Of a stretch of 64,000 nucleotides of DNA, positions 36,280 to 47,400 are shown one piece after another. The notes beneath the pieces are model-generated. The model worked only from the letters and a program-made list of their open reading frames with translations. It was not told where the DNA came from and searched no databases. Origin of the DNA: Anaerolineae bacterium (GTDB lineage Bacteria; Chloroflexota; Anaerolineae; Caldilineales; Caldilineaceae). Every line of letters begins with the position of its first letter. Position 1 is the stretch's first letter. Both the position numbers and the translations under genes were made by a program. Where the stretch lies: NCBI GenBank assembly GCA_030432295.1, contig JAUIHI010000014.1, positions 1-64,000 on the forward strand. The letters are read 5' to 3'.

Positions 36280-39200
36280 ATGCGCCCGACGAATCGAACC
36301 CTCTCTGCCCGTCGTCACGACAGCCGCTTTGCCTGGCTGCGGATGCTCATCGTCTTTTCGATGGTCATCACTTACCTCTCGCCCCTGGCCGATTCGGCCC
36401 AGGGCTTCTTTGCTGGTGGGGTCTCTGTGGCCGCGGCTGCCGAGTTGCCTGCCCAGCCCCAGACCGCGCCCAGCGCGGCAGAGACGACGACCAGCGACAT
36501 CGCATTGGGGGACGGGGCATTGGGGGACGGGCTGCTGCCCGCCTGGGCGCAGTCGATTGACGCACCTGCGCTAGCCCAGGCAACCGACGACGCGCGCATG
36601 GGTTCGGCCCTGCTGCCGGACTGGTTTGCGGCACCGACGGCCCCGGTGGAAAGCGCGGGCGCGCTGGAACCCTCGGCCCGACTGATGGCCGCGGGTTCGT
36701 GTTCGAGCGCAGGTCAACTGACAATGGCGATGACTGTCCCAGCGGAAGTGAGTATGGGCAATGCGGCCGGCGATCTCTTCACTGTTGTCGTCAACAACAG
36801 CGGCACGGCAGAGACCACTGAAGCCCGCCTGCTGGTCACGCCCAGTGCTGGCTTTGACTATTTGGCTGGTTCGGCCGCGGCTTCTGACGGGGGACCCATC
36901 AATGTTACCGTCAGCCCGGCCAACCCCGCACCGGGCCAGCCCTTTACAATCATTCTCAGCCAGGGCAGCGGCAGCCGTAACGATCTGGACGGCGGAGAGA
37001 CGATCACCTTCAACTTCCGACTCACCACCAATACCGACGCCAATTCGGGACAACCCCTGATAACGACTTTGCAGAGCGGCACAGGCACACCCGTCACCTG
37101 CAAGACAGCCACAGAAAATATACAGGTGGTCCGGGGCAATCTGACCGTCACCAAATCCCCTGCCCTGCAAACCGCCACTTTTGGCCAGGTGATCACCTGG
37201 ACAGTCTCTCTGGAAAATACGGGCCAGGGCACGCTCTATGACGCAGAGTTGACCGACACAATCGGCGCGGGCTACACCGGCTTCTCCATCACCCCAACCC
37301 CGGCTCCGGTCGATCTGGCCGCAGGCGCAAAATTCGATTACACCGCCCAGGCCACCATCAACTCCTGTAGCAATCTGACCAACCGGGTCGATGCGAGCTG
37401 GCTTTTGGGCAATGCAGACGGCACGGCCACTACGTCCAACACAGTCAACGAAATTGCGGATGTGCTGCTCCAGATCGAGGACCCCAATATTGTCGTTGAC
37501 ATCGGTCCTCTGCCCACGGCCGCCTACTGTGGCAGCATGAGCGCGACGATCCCGGTGACAGTGACCAACTCCGGCGGCGCGGCCCGCAACGTCTTTCTGA
37601 CGATGGCATCCAGCGGCCCCGCAGGGACAGCGGTCAGCGTCAACTCGGCCTCGGCCGCAGACTGGAACGAGAGTGGCAACACCCTCACCTACACACCGGG
37701 GACTATCGGCGCGGGGGCCAGTGTCAATTTTCTGGTCGATGTAAGCACGGGCAATCTGTGCAGCGCGGCCTCCCTCAGCCTGACCCTCACTCCGACATAT
37801 GAGGATTCCTGTTTGCTGCTCCAATCCACGGGCACGCCGGACACGGAAACCGTCACCCTGCCTGTGGAAGCGCCGACCCTTTCCGTGAGCAAAGATGGCC
37901 CCACCACAATGATTGCGGGCAACAGTTATCAGTATGTGGTGACGGTCTCCGGCGACAACCGGCAGAGCATCGGCCCGGGTGGGATTGCGATTACGGACAT
38001 AGTACCCAGCAATCTGATCATCGACAGCGTATCCTCCAGCGGTAGTACACCGGTGACCCAAAACGGCCAAAACTTGCGCTGGGACCTGGACACCAGTGGC
38101 AGTGGTGCGTTCAGTGAACAGTTCTTTATCGATGTGACAGTGCCGGGCCAGGGCGCGGGCGCCTGTGGTGCTGGCAGTTCGCTGATCAATGCGGTAACAG
38201 CCGTAGCCGACATCACCTGCCCGGAATGTAATCTCTCCGCCGACGCGGAAAAAGAATCCTACATCTATGACTTTCTAGACCCGGCCCTCAACACCTTTAC
38301 CAAAGAAGCCACGCCCATCGAACTGTGTGGGCCGCCCAGCGCCAATGTGATTACCGCCACCCTGCAAGTGGGCAGCGGCATCACCTGGACCAACACGATT
38401 TACACAGACACATTGGGCGCGGGCGCCCTGGGCCAGGCATTCACAATCGTGCCCGGCACAGTGAAGGTAACGGTCGGTGGGATAGACCACACGGCCAATG
38501 TGGCTATCAACGAAGGGCCACCCCTCTCCATCGACTTTGGCGGGCTGAGCGCCATTCTGGGCGACTTCAGTGCCACGGCCAATATTGTGATCGTCTACCA
38601 GATTGACGGCCAACCGGGGACGATTGCTGGCGGCGCGGACAATACCGTGCCCACACTCTTTTCCCAGTTCCAACTCAACGGCCCGGCCCAGGCCTGCGAC
38701 GGGGGCAACATCGGCTATGTGGCCATCCCTGTGAAAGTGAGCCGGGGCAGCCTGGGCGTAGCCGTCGAACCAGGGACGATCCAATCCTGTCGCCTGAATA
38801 CGGTTACATTGACCGTAAACGAAAACACAGTCAACGATTTGACCGACTCGATCGTTGTCTCCTTCACCACCGACGCGACCGACATCATTACACCGACAGC
38901 CTTTACAGTCGGCGGCGGTTTCACAGGCCAGACACCCACTGTGACCCAGGGAACCCAGGCAGACGGACGAAAGGTTGTCACATTTACCTTCCCCGCCGCC
39001 TTTGATCTGACCGGTTCAGGGACCATCTCCTTTCCCCTCTACCGCCCCTGTGGAACGACCGCGGGGTTGACGGCCGATGTGGCCTATCTGGACCGCTGCG
39101 ATGTGCCCCGCACCAGCAGCGCCACTGGTGGAACATCCACCGCTCAATCCAATTTGACTCTCTTTACCACACCCAACCAATTTACAGTTGTGGAAAAGAA

Positions 39201-41469
39201 AGCGCAATGGAGCTTTATCGTCAGCAATGGCGGAAACATCAGCGCCACAGACTTTACTGTCGTCAACGAACTGCCCTTTGGCACGGAATTCTATACCTAC
39301 ACCCTAACCAGCAGCGCGCCCCAGAGTGTGAAAGATTCCATCACCTATAAGACAGGCACGTTGGCGGGCGGGCGCAGTGTCGTCACCTTTACAGTGCCTT
39401 CCACACCGGGTCTGCCCAACGGCAACCGGCTGACTTTTGATATCGAAGCGCTGGTCAACGGCTGTTCCCTGCCCGACGACGTAACGATCCGCCTGACCAA
39501 CACCTGTGGCGGTGTGGGCGGCGTCTGCCAGGGGACCAGTGTTGGAACCGTGGAGCTATTGCCCGGCGCGTCCTCCCTGCTCAGCGCCAACAACCAGACG
39601 GCCAATCTGCCCCTGTGCGAGACGGGCACTGTCCAGTTGCGGGTGAAGAACACCTCCGGGCGGGCGGTCGAATATAATTTGACCATCACCGATACAATTA
39701 CAAATGCTACTTTTGTCAATGCTTCCACACTGGTCAGTGTGGTGGATGGCGCCGGCGCGCCGATTGTGGGCACAACCAGCGGCGTGCCGTTGACGAACAT
39801 CCCCTTTGCGCCGGCCATCTCCACCGCCGGTGTAGCCTCCACCCTCGTCTGGCGGGTAACAGATTACGTCTCCGGCACGGCAGCCTATGACGTACTGGCC
39901 CAACGCAACGCCAAAGACGAAATCCGCATCGATTTCGACGTCCTCACCGGCTGCGACGGTGCACCGGTGGGGGTACGCAGCGCAGGCTCGGCGGTGGATG
40001 CCTGTGGTGCGCCTCTCGGCTTCCTGGAAAGTTCCAAATCTCTGATCAGTGATTCCCCGATACTGGAAATCACCAAACAGGTGCAGAACGTTACCACTGG
40101 CAGTGCCCTGGGCGGTGATACCAGCGCCGCACCCATCTTCGCTGGGGTGGGAGACCAATTGGTCTGGAATGTGACAGTGAAGAATACAGGACCCCAGCGG
40201 GTGACGAATCTCTTCACAGAAGATCAGTTGCCCAGCAATTTTACGGTTAGCAGCGTCAGCCCAACCGACTACACCACCACCGGATCGCCCCCCTTCCTTG
40301 AATGGCATGACGGGGGCGGCACGGAATTGGCCGCCAACGGCGGCACTATCACCTACGCCATCACCGGAACCCTGGCGGCTGGCGCCTGCGCCTTCTCCCC
40401 ACTGGAAAACGAAGCCAGCAGCCGCTTCGCCTGTGGCCTCGGTGATATCTGCTTCAGCAAGGGTGTCACCACCACCGCCTACATCAGCACCCGACCCAAC
40501 TTTACCATCAGCGCCTCCAACGCCACCATCCAGGAGTGCGAGGGCGGGCCGTTGACCGTCGCCATCAACAACACCGGCGCGCGGGCCTCGAATGTAGTGG
40601 TCACCTATACCCTGCCCGCCAATATGGCCTACGCCAGTTTGGACGGAGCCAGCAGCCCCACGCCCACCAGCCAGCCCGCCGTGGGCGCAACCGGTGTCAT
40701 CACCTTTGGCTATGCCAGCTTCCCCGGTGAGACGAATGGCTCTCTCCAATTCAATGTGGCAAATGCGACGGGGTTTTGCCCCGCGCCGGGCAGCAACACC
40801 GGCACGGCTGACCTGCGCTATCAGAACACCTGTAGCACGGACTTCGACGATGTGGCCGCGGCCAACGCCACGATTACTGTGCAGCGTCCCACCCTCTCGA
40901 CGGCGACAGTGACGCCGGTTCAGCAGGTAGTCGTCGCGGGCCAGCGCTACACCTGGACGGTGACTGTACCCAACAGCGGAACCGGCATTGCCCGCAATCT
41001 GGTCATCACTGAAACCCTGGACGCGGGCTGGGGCAGCATCACCGCCATCAACGGCACGCCGGGTGGGACTGCGCCGACAATCGATGCGGGCAACCGCACA
41101 ATTGTCTGGGATGTGGGCACACTCAACAACGGCCAGACCTGGACGGCCACCTTCAGCGCAGTGGCTCTGGACGCCCAGCCTTCCTACCGCACGACGCTGG
41201 ACGTCACCACCGCCTGCGACAACGGCGGCTGTCCCCAGACGGTCCAGGCCATCACCTACAGTTCGGCCACACAGGGGGTTGGACAAGCAGATTTTTGGCT
41301 CGCCTGTGCGCATCGGCCAGCCCTTCACCTATACAATCAATTTCGACTTCTTCGGCGGGCGAACCTACAACAGCGCCGTTCTCACCGACACCCTGCCCAA
41401 ACTGGACGGAACCCTCGTCTTCAGCCCGACGGGTGTGACGATTGTCAACGAAAACAGCGGCGGCAATAG
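36280..41469 (+). CDS. Giant secreted repeat protein, N-terminal part (before frameshift)
   Basis: 1,729 codons from ATG 36280 (AGAGGAATACCC upstream). An N-terminal export signal (FAWLRMLIVFSMVITYLSPLAD) is followed by a long series of DUF11-like beta-sandwich units: ANPAPGQPFTIILSQGSG, LTVTKSPALQTATFGQVITWTVSLENTGQGTLYDAELTDTIG and similar. Cysteine-containing variants occur (C...NLTNRVDASW, CGSMSATIPVTVTNSGG). The family-like sequence stops at about 41270 (QAITYSSATQG); the remaining 64 codons to the stop at 41469 are out of frame. The true continuation is in the +1 frame from 41276. Bridging the frameshift would give one gene of 25.9 kb. Likely anchored on or released from the cell surface. 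Confidence 0.85.
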   Translation: MRPTNRTLSARRHDSRFAWLRMLIVFSMVITYLSPLADSAQGFFAGGVSVAAAAELPAQPQTAPSAAETTTSDIALGDGALGDGLLPAWAQSIDAPALAQATDDARMGSALLPDWFAAPTAPVESAGALEPSARLMAAGSCSSAGQLTMAMTVPAEVSMGNAAGDLFTVVVNNSGTAETTEARLLVTPSAGFDYLAGSAAASDGGPINVTVSPANPAPGQPFTIILSQGSGSRNDLDGGETITFNFRLTTNTDANSGQPLITTLQSGTGTPVTCKTATENIQVVRGNLTVTKSPALQTATFGQVITWTVSLENTGQGTLYDAELTDTIGAGYTGFSITPTPAPVDLAAGAKFDYTAQATINSCSNLTNRVDASWLLGNADGTATTSNTVNEIADVLLQIEDPNIVVDIGPLPTAAYCGSMSATIPVTVTNSGGAARNVFLTMASSGPAGTAVSVNSASAADWNESGNTLTYTPGTIGAGASVNFLVDVSTGNLCSAASLSLTLTPTYEDSCLLLQSTGTPDTETVTLPVEAPTLSVSKDGPTTMIAGNSYQYVVTVSGDNRQSIGPGGIAITDIVPSNLIIDSVSSSGSTPVTQNGQNLRWDLDTSGSGAFSEQFFIDVTVPGQGAGACGAGSSLINAVTAVADITCPECNLSADAEKESYIYDFLDPALNTFTKEATPIELCGPPSANVITATLQVGSGITWTNTIYTDTLGAGALGQAFTIVPGTVKVTVGGIDHTANVAINEGPPLSIDFGGLSAILGDFSATANIVIVYQIDGQPGTIAGGADNTVPTLFSQFQLNGPAQACDGGNIGYVAIPVKVSRGSLGVAVEPGTIQSCRLNTVTLTVNENTVNDLTDSIVVSFTTDATDIITPTAFTVGGGFTGQTPTVTQGTQADGRKVVTFTFPAAFDLTGSGTISFPLYRPCGTTAGLTADVAYLDRCDVPRTSSATGGTSTAQSNLTLFTTPNQFTVVEKKAQWSFIVSNGGNISATDFTVVNELPFGTEFYTYTLTSSAPQSVKDSITYKTGTLAGGRSVVTFTVPSTPGLPNGNRLTFDIEALVNGCSLPDDVTIRLTNTCGGVGGVCQGTSVGTVELLPGASSLLSANNQTANLPLCETGTVQLRVKNTSGRAVEYNLTITDTITNATFVNASTLVSVVDGAGAPIVGTTSGVPLTNIPFAPAISTAGVASTLVWRVTDYVSGTAAYDVLAQRNAKDEIRIDFDVLTGCDGAPVGVRSAGSAVDACGAPLGFLESSKSLISDSPILEITKQVQNVTTGSALGGDTSAAPIFAGVGDQLVWNVTVKNTGPQRVTNLFTEDQLPSNFTVSSVSPTDYTTTGSPPFLEWHDGGGTELAANGGTITYAITGTLAAGACAFSPLENEASSRFACGLGDICFSKGVTTTAYISTRPNFTISASNATIQECEGGPLTVAINNTGARASNVVVTYTLPANMAYASLDGASSPTPTSQPAVGATGVITFGYASFPGETNGSLQFNVANATGFCPAPGSNTGTADLRYQNTCSTDFDDVAAANATITVQRPTLSTATVTPVQQVVVAGQRYTWTVTVPNSGTGIARNLVITETLDAGWGSITAINGTPGGTAPTIDAGNRTIVWDVGTLNNGQTWTATFSAVALDAQPSYRTTLDVTTACDNGGCPQTVQAITYSSATQGVGQADFWLACAHRPALHLYNQFRLLRRANLQQRRSHRHPAQTGRNPRLQPDGCDDCQRKQRRQ

Positions 41470-44400
41470 CTGGGCCGTGGGTTCCCTGAGTGGAGACAAA
41501 CTGATCTTCACCACCGCGGCCGCGGGCACAGTCATCGGGCCGGACAGTGTGGCGATTACCGTCACCGGTCTGATCTCCAACGCGCTGACCGCGGACAACA
41601 ACGACATCTTCACCAACGGGGCCGACCTGACCTGGACCGACGACGGGCGCGGCTATAGCCTGAACGACAGCGTGGATGGCCAGATCATCGAGCCGATTCT
41701 TGTCATCACAAAGCTGGGCAGGCCGGACACAGAGTTGCAGGCTGGCGATGAGATCACGTACACCCTGCGCGTCACCAACACCGCGCCCAGCACAGCCACC
41801 GCCTTCGACGTAGACCTGACCGACGCCATTCCCAATTTCCTGACCTACAGCCGGGGCTTCAGCGCACCGGGCGCGACAAGCAGCGGCGCGACCGCCCAAC
41901 TCATCACCGCCACCTATGCCCAGATTCCATTGGGCCAGAGTGTGTCGATTACGTATGTGGTGGCCGTACTGGCCGGCGCGCCTGTGGGCCGGGACCTGAT
42001 CAACACTGCCGTCATCAGCCACACCAGTATGCCCGGTGACAATCCCTCGGAACGAACGGGTGATCCGGCTGATCCCGGCGGCGCGGCCAACGATCACAAC
42101 ACAAGCACGACCGAAGGGGTGAACGTCGCCCCATTGGAAGTCAGCAAATCCTTGCTGGCCACAAACCAGGCCCATACCAGCGGGCTGAATGTGGCCGTGG
42201 GCGAGCAGATCACCTACACCCTTCTGGTCACAGTACCCCAGGGCCTGGTCAGCACAGGCGTGATGACGGATGTGCTGGATGACGGCCTGGCCTTTGTCGC
42301 CTGTGACAGCATTGCAGCCTCACCCGGCATCGGCACCGATCTGGCGGGCGACTTTGCAGAGGCCTGTTCCGGCCCCACCGTCACCAACAGCGGACGCCAG
42401 GCAGTCTTTGACTTCGGAACCGTCACGAATACGGATACTGATGGGGCGACAGTCGAAACTATTCTGATCACCTACCGGGCGGTACTGCTCAACAGCAGCG
42501 CCACCAACCGGGGCACCACCTGGAACAACAGCGCCACCTTCGGCTGGGCAGACGGCACCTCCAACAGCAGCGCGCCAGACGTGACGGTTGTCGAGCCCTC
42601 CCTGGCTATCACCAAAACCCTGACACCGGCCACGACCCAGGCCAACCAGACAGTGACAGTCACCCTGGAGATCGCCCATACCACCGCCAGCGATGCGGAC
42701 GCGATGACTGTTGTCATCACCGACGCCCTGCCCGCGGGGCTGACCTTTGCCAACGGCATCGCCAATGTGAGCGGCGCGCCCTATACCAGCGGGACGGAAA
42801 GCGGCGGAACCATCACCTTTGGCTGGGACACTCTGCCCCTGGGCCAGACCAGCACTGTGCGATTCCTGGCAACGGTAGACCAGACTGTCGTGCCCAACAC
42901 GACGATTGTCAACGACGCCTTCCTGCGCTGGAGCAGTCTGCCCGGCGATGTGACGACACCCCAATCGTCCTTCAACCCAGACTCCACCGAACGCACGGGG
43001 GACACGACCAATCCGGGCAGCACATCCAACGACCACCGGGCGCAGGACGACGACGACCTGAGCTTTGCAACCCTGGCTTTTGACAAGTCCCTCACCACAA
43101 CCAACCAGCCCCATACCAGCGGGCTGAATGTGGCCATCGGCGAGCAGATCACCTATACAATCAGCATTACTGTGCCCCAGGGCACGATCCCCAGCGCGGT
43201 AGTGACGGACGTGCTGGATACGGGGCTGGCCTTCATCGCCCTGGACAGCGTGACCGCCTCCACCGGCGTCACCTGGAGCGGCGCGGGCACGGCTGCGTTT
43301 GCCAACAGCGGCGAGCGGATGGTTGTCGATTTTGGCACGATTACAAACGCCAATACGGATCCGGCCACCACCGAAGTCATTACCCTCGTCTACCGGGCGG
43401 TCGTCCTCAACACCACCGGCAACAACCGGGGGGATACCCGCAACAACCAGGCCGACTTTACCTGGAGCGCGGGCAGTCTGAGCGACACCACACCGGATGT
43501 AACAATTGTCGAACCGGACCTGACCATCGCCAAGAGCGTTGTGCCACTCAACGGCGACGCGGGCGATATTTTCACCTTTACCCTGGCCATCACCCATACG
43601 GCCAGCAGCAACACCGACGCAATGACTGTCGTCATCACCGATGCGGTCCCCGCGGGGATGACGTATGTGGCCGGTTCGGTCCAGGATGAGAGTGGCACGG
43701 CTACGACCAGCGCGTCGGAAAGCGGCGGGATCGTCACCTTCGCCTGGGATACTCTGGCGTTGGGCACAGGCAGCAGTGTTAGCTTCCGGGCCACGCTGAA
43801 TCAGAGCACACCACCGCTCAGCATCTTCACCAACACGGCCTTCCTGCGTTGGAGCAGTCTGCCCGGCGACATCACAACACCCCAATCAACCGAGAACGGC
43901 CTCTCCACCGAGCGGACAGGCAACACAGCGGATCCGGGCGGGATAGCCAACGATCACAGCGTGCCGGACAATACGTCCCTGGGCACGCCGGGCTACAGCA
44001 TTGCCAAAGCCCTGGACGCTACATCCGCCGTCCACACAGCCGGCGCCAATGTGACAATCGGTGAGGTAATCACCTACGCACTGACTATTACTCTGCCCGA
44101 AGGCACGACGACCGGCCTGGTGGTGGTAGACAATCTGCCCGCGGGCCTGGCCTTCGTCCCTGGCTCGGTGAGCGTGGACACGACCGGATTCAACGGCAGT
44201 GTGTCTGCGCCAGCCGCGGCCTCTGCTGGCGGCAGCGGCGACGACGTGACCCTGACCTTCACTCCAGTGACTGTCACTGGCGACAACGTGACGACGAACA
44301 ACAGTTTTGTCGTGCTCCTGCGTGCCCTGGTCTTGGACATTCCAGCCAATGCGGGCATCGTCCCGCCGGGCCAGACAGTGCTGACCAACAGCGCCACGGC

Positions 44401-47400
44401 CCAGGTGGGCAGCACACCCATCCAGCAGACAGCGCCGGTCACGGCCACTGTTGTCGAGCCACGGATGGAGATTGTCAAGAGTCTGGCCCCCAGTGTGGCC
44501 GCGGCCAATGATACGGTCACGATCACCCTTGTCGTCAGCAATACAGGCACGTCCGAGGCCTTTGAAGTGGTAGTGGACGATCCCCTGCCCGACGCCAAAT
44601 TCACCGGGGCAGCCCCAGTGACGACGCCTGCGGGCTTTGCCTTCAGCACAGTCGTCTCCGCGACCAATACAATTGTGCGCTTCACCGGCGGCAACATTCC
44701 CGTGGGTGAAAGCCGCACATTCGTCTTCAGCGTCCGGCTCACCAACGGCGTTGTCAAGGGCGAAGTGCTGACAAATGTGGCGACAGTCACCCAGGCCACC
44801 ACCCTGCCCGGCACAGATGCTGGTGAACGGGACGAGCCGGATGTGTCGGCCAACGCGCCTCTCACCATCAGTGCGCCGGACCTGACCCTTACCAAAACCA
44901 ACAATCTGACCAGCCTGCTGCCCGGACAGACAACGGTCTACAGCCTGACGGTCACAAATGTAGGCGACCGCACGGCCACCGGCGTTGTCCTGACCGATAC
45001 AGTCCCGCTCAGCACGACATTCGATCTGGCCAACAGTTCCGCGGGCTGGAGCTGTGGGGACAACGCGGCAGCGGGCACGCTGTGTACCTTCCCTGTGGGA
45101 ACGCTGGCCGTGAACGCTAACCAGACCGTGCGCTTCGCGGTCACCCTGGAGATGCCCCTGCTCACCAGCACGGCACAGATTACCAATACGGCAACGACCG
45201 GCGACGACGGCACGAATGGACCGGACCCGACGCCGGGCAATAATACGGCCAGCGACATCGACCCGACGATTCTGAGCAGTCTGGGCAATTACGTCTGGCT
45301 GGATGTGAACTACGACGGACAGCAGGGCGCACCAGCAACCGAGACGCCGGTAGCCGATGTGGTGGTCAATCTCTACGACAGCAACGGTGTACTTATCGCC
45401 ACGACGACCACCGATAACAGCGGCTTCTACAACTTTGGCGGGCTGGGGCCGGGCGACTACACAGTGGAATTCATCCCGCCCGCAGGCTACGCCCTGACCA
45501 CCCAGACGGTGGGCGCGACGGCCACAGACAGCAACGCCGATCCCACCACCGGGCGCAGTGCGCCGGTGACACTGGGCGCAGGCGAACACAACCCGACAAT
45601 CGATGCGGGCCTGATCACACTCGTCAACCTGGGCGATTACGTCTGGCAGGACACGGATGGCGACGGACAACAGGGCAACCCAGCGGTAGAGCCACCAGTG
45701 GCCGGTGTGACGGTCACACTGACCTTGCCCAGCGGCACGGTCCTCACGACGACGACCGACGCCAGCGGCATCTACACATTCACCGACCTGCTGCCCAACG
45801 AGACCTACACCGTTACCTTCACACCGCCACCCGGCACCGACTTCACGGGCCAGAACAGCGGCAATGACGCCAGTGACAGCGACGCGGACCCGGCTTCCGG
45901 TGTGGTGGTGGTGGACCTGGGACTGAACGACGACCCGTCCATCGACGCCGGTCTGGTGCAGCCGATGAATCTGGGCGATTACGTCTGGTTCGACAGCAAT
46001 GCCAACGGTCAACAGGACCCAGGCGAGCCGGGCATTGGTGGCGCGAGCGTCGCCCTCTTCCTGGCGGACGGGGTAACACCCGCCACCGACCTGAACGGCA
46101 ACCCGGTCACTGCACAAACGACCGGGCCTGACGGTCTCTACAACTTCACAAATCTGCCCCCCGGCGGCTATGTCGTCCAGGTGACGATGCCCGCGGGCTA
46201 CGAAGCGACACCAGTGCAGGTGGCGGACCCCAACACCGATTCCAACACGGACAGCAACATCGCGTCCAGCGCGGCCAACATCCACAGCAGCGGTGTGGTC
46301 ACCCTGACAGTGGGCGGTGAGCCGGTTGCAGGCGTGGACACCGACGGCGCCAACGGCAATCTCTCCGTAGACTTCGGCTTCACTGGCGTCAACCTGGGCG
46401 ATTACGTCTGGTTCGACACCAACTACGACGGACAGCAGGGGACCCCTGCTCTCGAACCGGTCGCGGCTGGCGTCACCGTCACCCTGACCTACCCGAATGG
46501 GACGGTCCTGACAACTGTCACCGACGCTTCGGGCCTCTACAGTTTCACGAATCTGATTCCCAACCAGACCTACACTGTCACCTTCGCACCGCCGCCCGGC
46601 TACGCCATCACCACCCAAAACAGCGGGGCGGATGGCACGGACAGCGACGCCGATCCGGCCACCGGTGTGGTTGTCGTTGACTTAGGCACGACCGACGATC
46701 CGACGATTGACGCCGGTCTGGTCGAATTGGTCAACCTGGGCGATTACGTCTGGCAGGACACCGACGGCGACGGCCAGCAGGGCAACCCCGCGGTAGAGCC
46801 ACCTGTGGCCGGTGTGACCGTCACACTGACCCTACCCAGCGGCACGGTCCTCACGACGACGACCGACGCCAGCGGCATCTACACATTCACCGATTTGCTG
46901 CCCAACGAGACCTACACCGTCACCTTCACACCGCCACCCGGCACCGACTTCACGGGCCAGAACAGCGGCAATGACGCCAGTGACAGCGACGCGGACCCGA
47001 CCACCGGTGTGGTGGTGGTGGACCTGGGGCTGAACGACGACCCATCCATCGACGCCGGTCTGGTGCAGCCAATGAACCTGGGCGATTACGTCTGGTTCGA
47101 CAGCAACGCCAACGGTCAGCAGGACGGAGGCGAGCCGGGCATTGCCGGTGTCACAGTCACCCTCTTCCTGGCCGACGGCGTGACACCGGCCCTGGACCTG
47201 AACGGCAACCCGGTCACCGCCCAGACCACCGGGCCGGACGGTCTCTACAACTTCACAAATCTGCCTCCGGGCGGCTATGTCGTCCAGGTGACGATGCCCG
47301 CGGGCTACGAGCCGACACCAGTGCAGGTGGCGGACCCCAACACTGATTCCAATACGGACAGCAACATCGCGTCCAGCGTGGCCAACATCCACAGCAGCGG

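Noticed and set aside
36370-36600. Possible separate small genes at the start of the giant protein
   Set aside because: The plus-strand frame from 36280 has a ribosome-binding site and export signal and explains the region.
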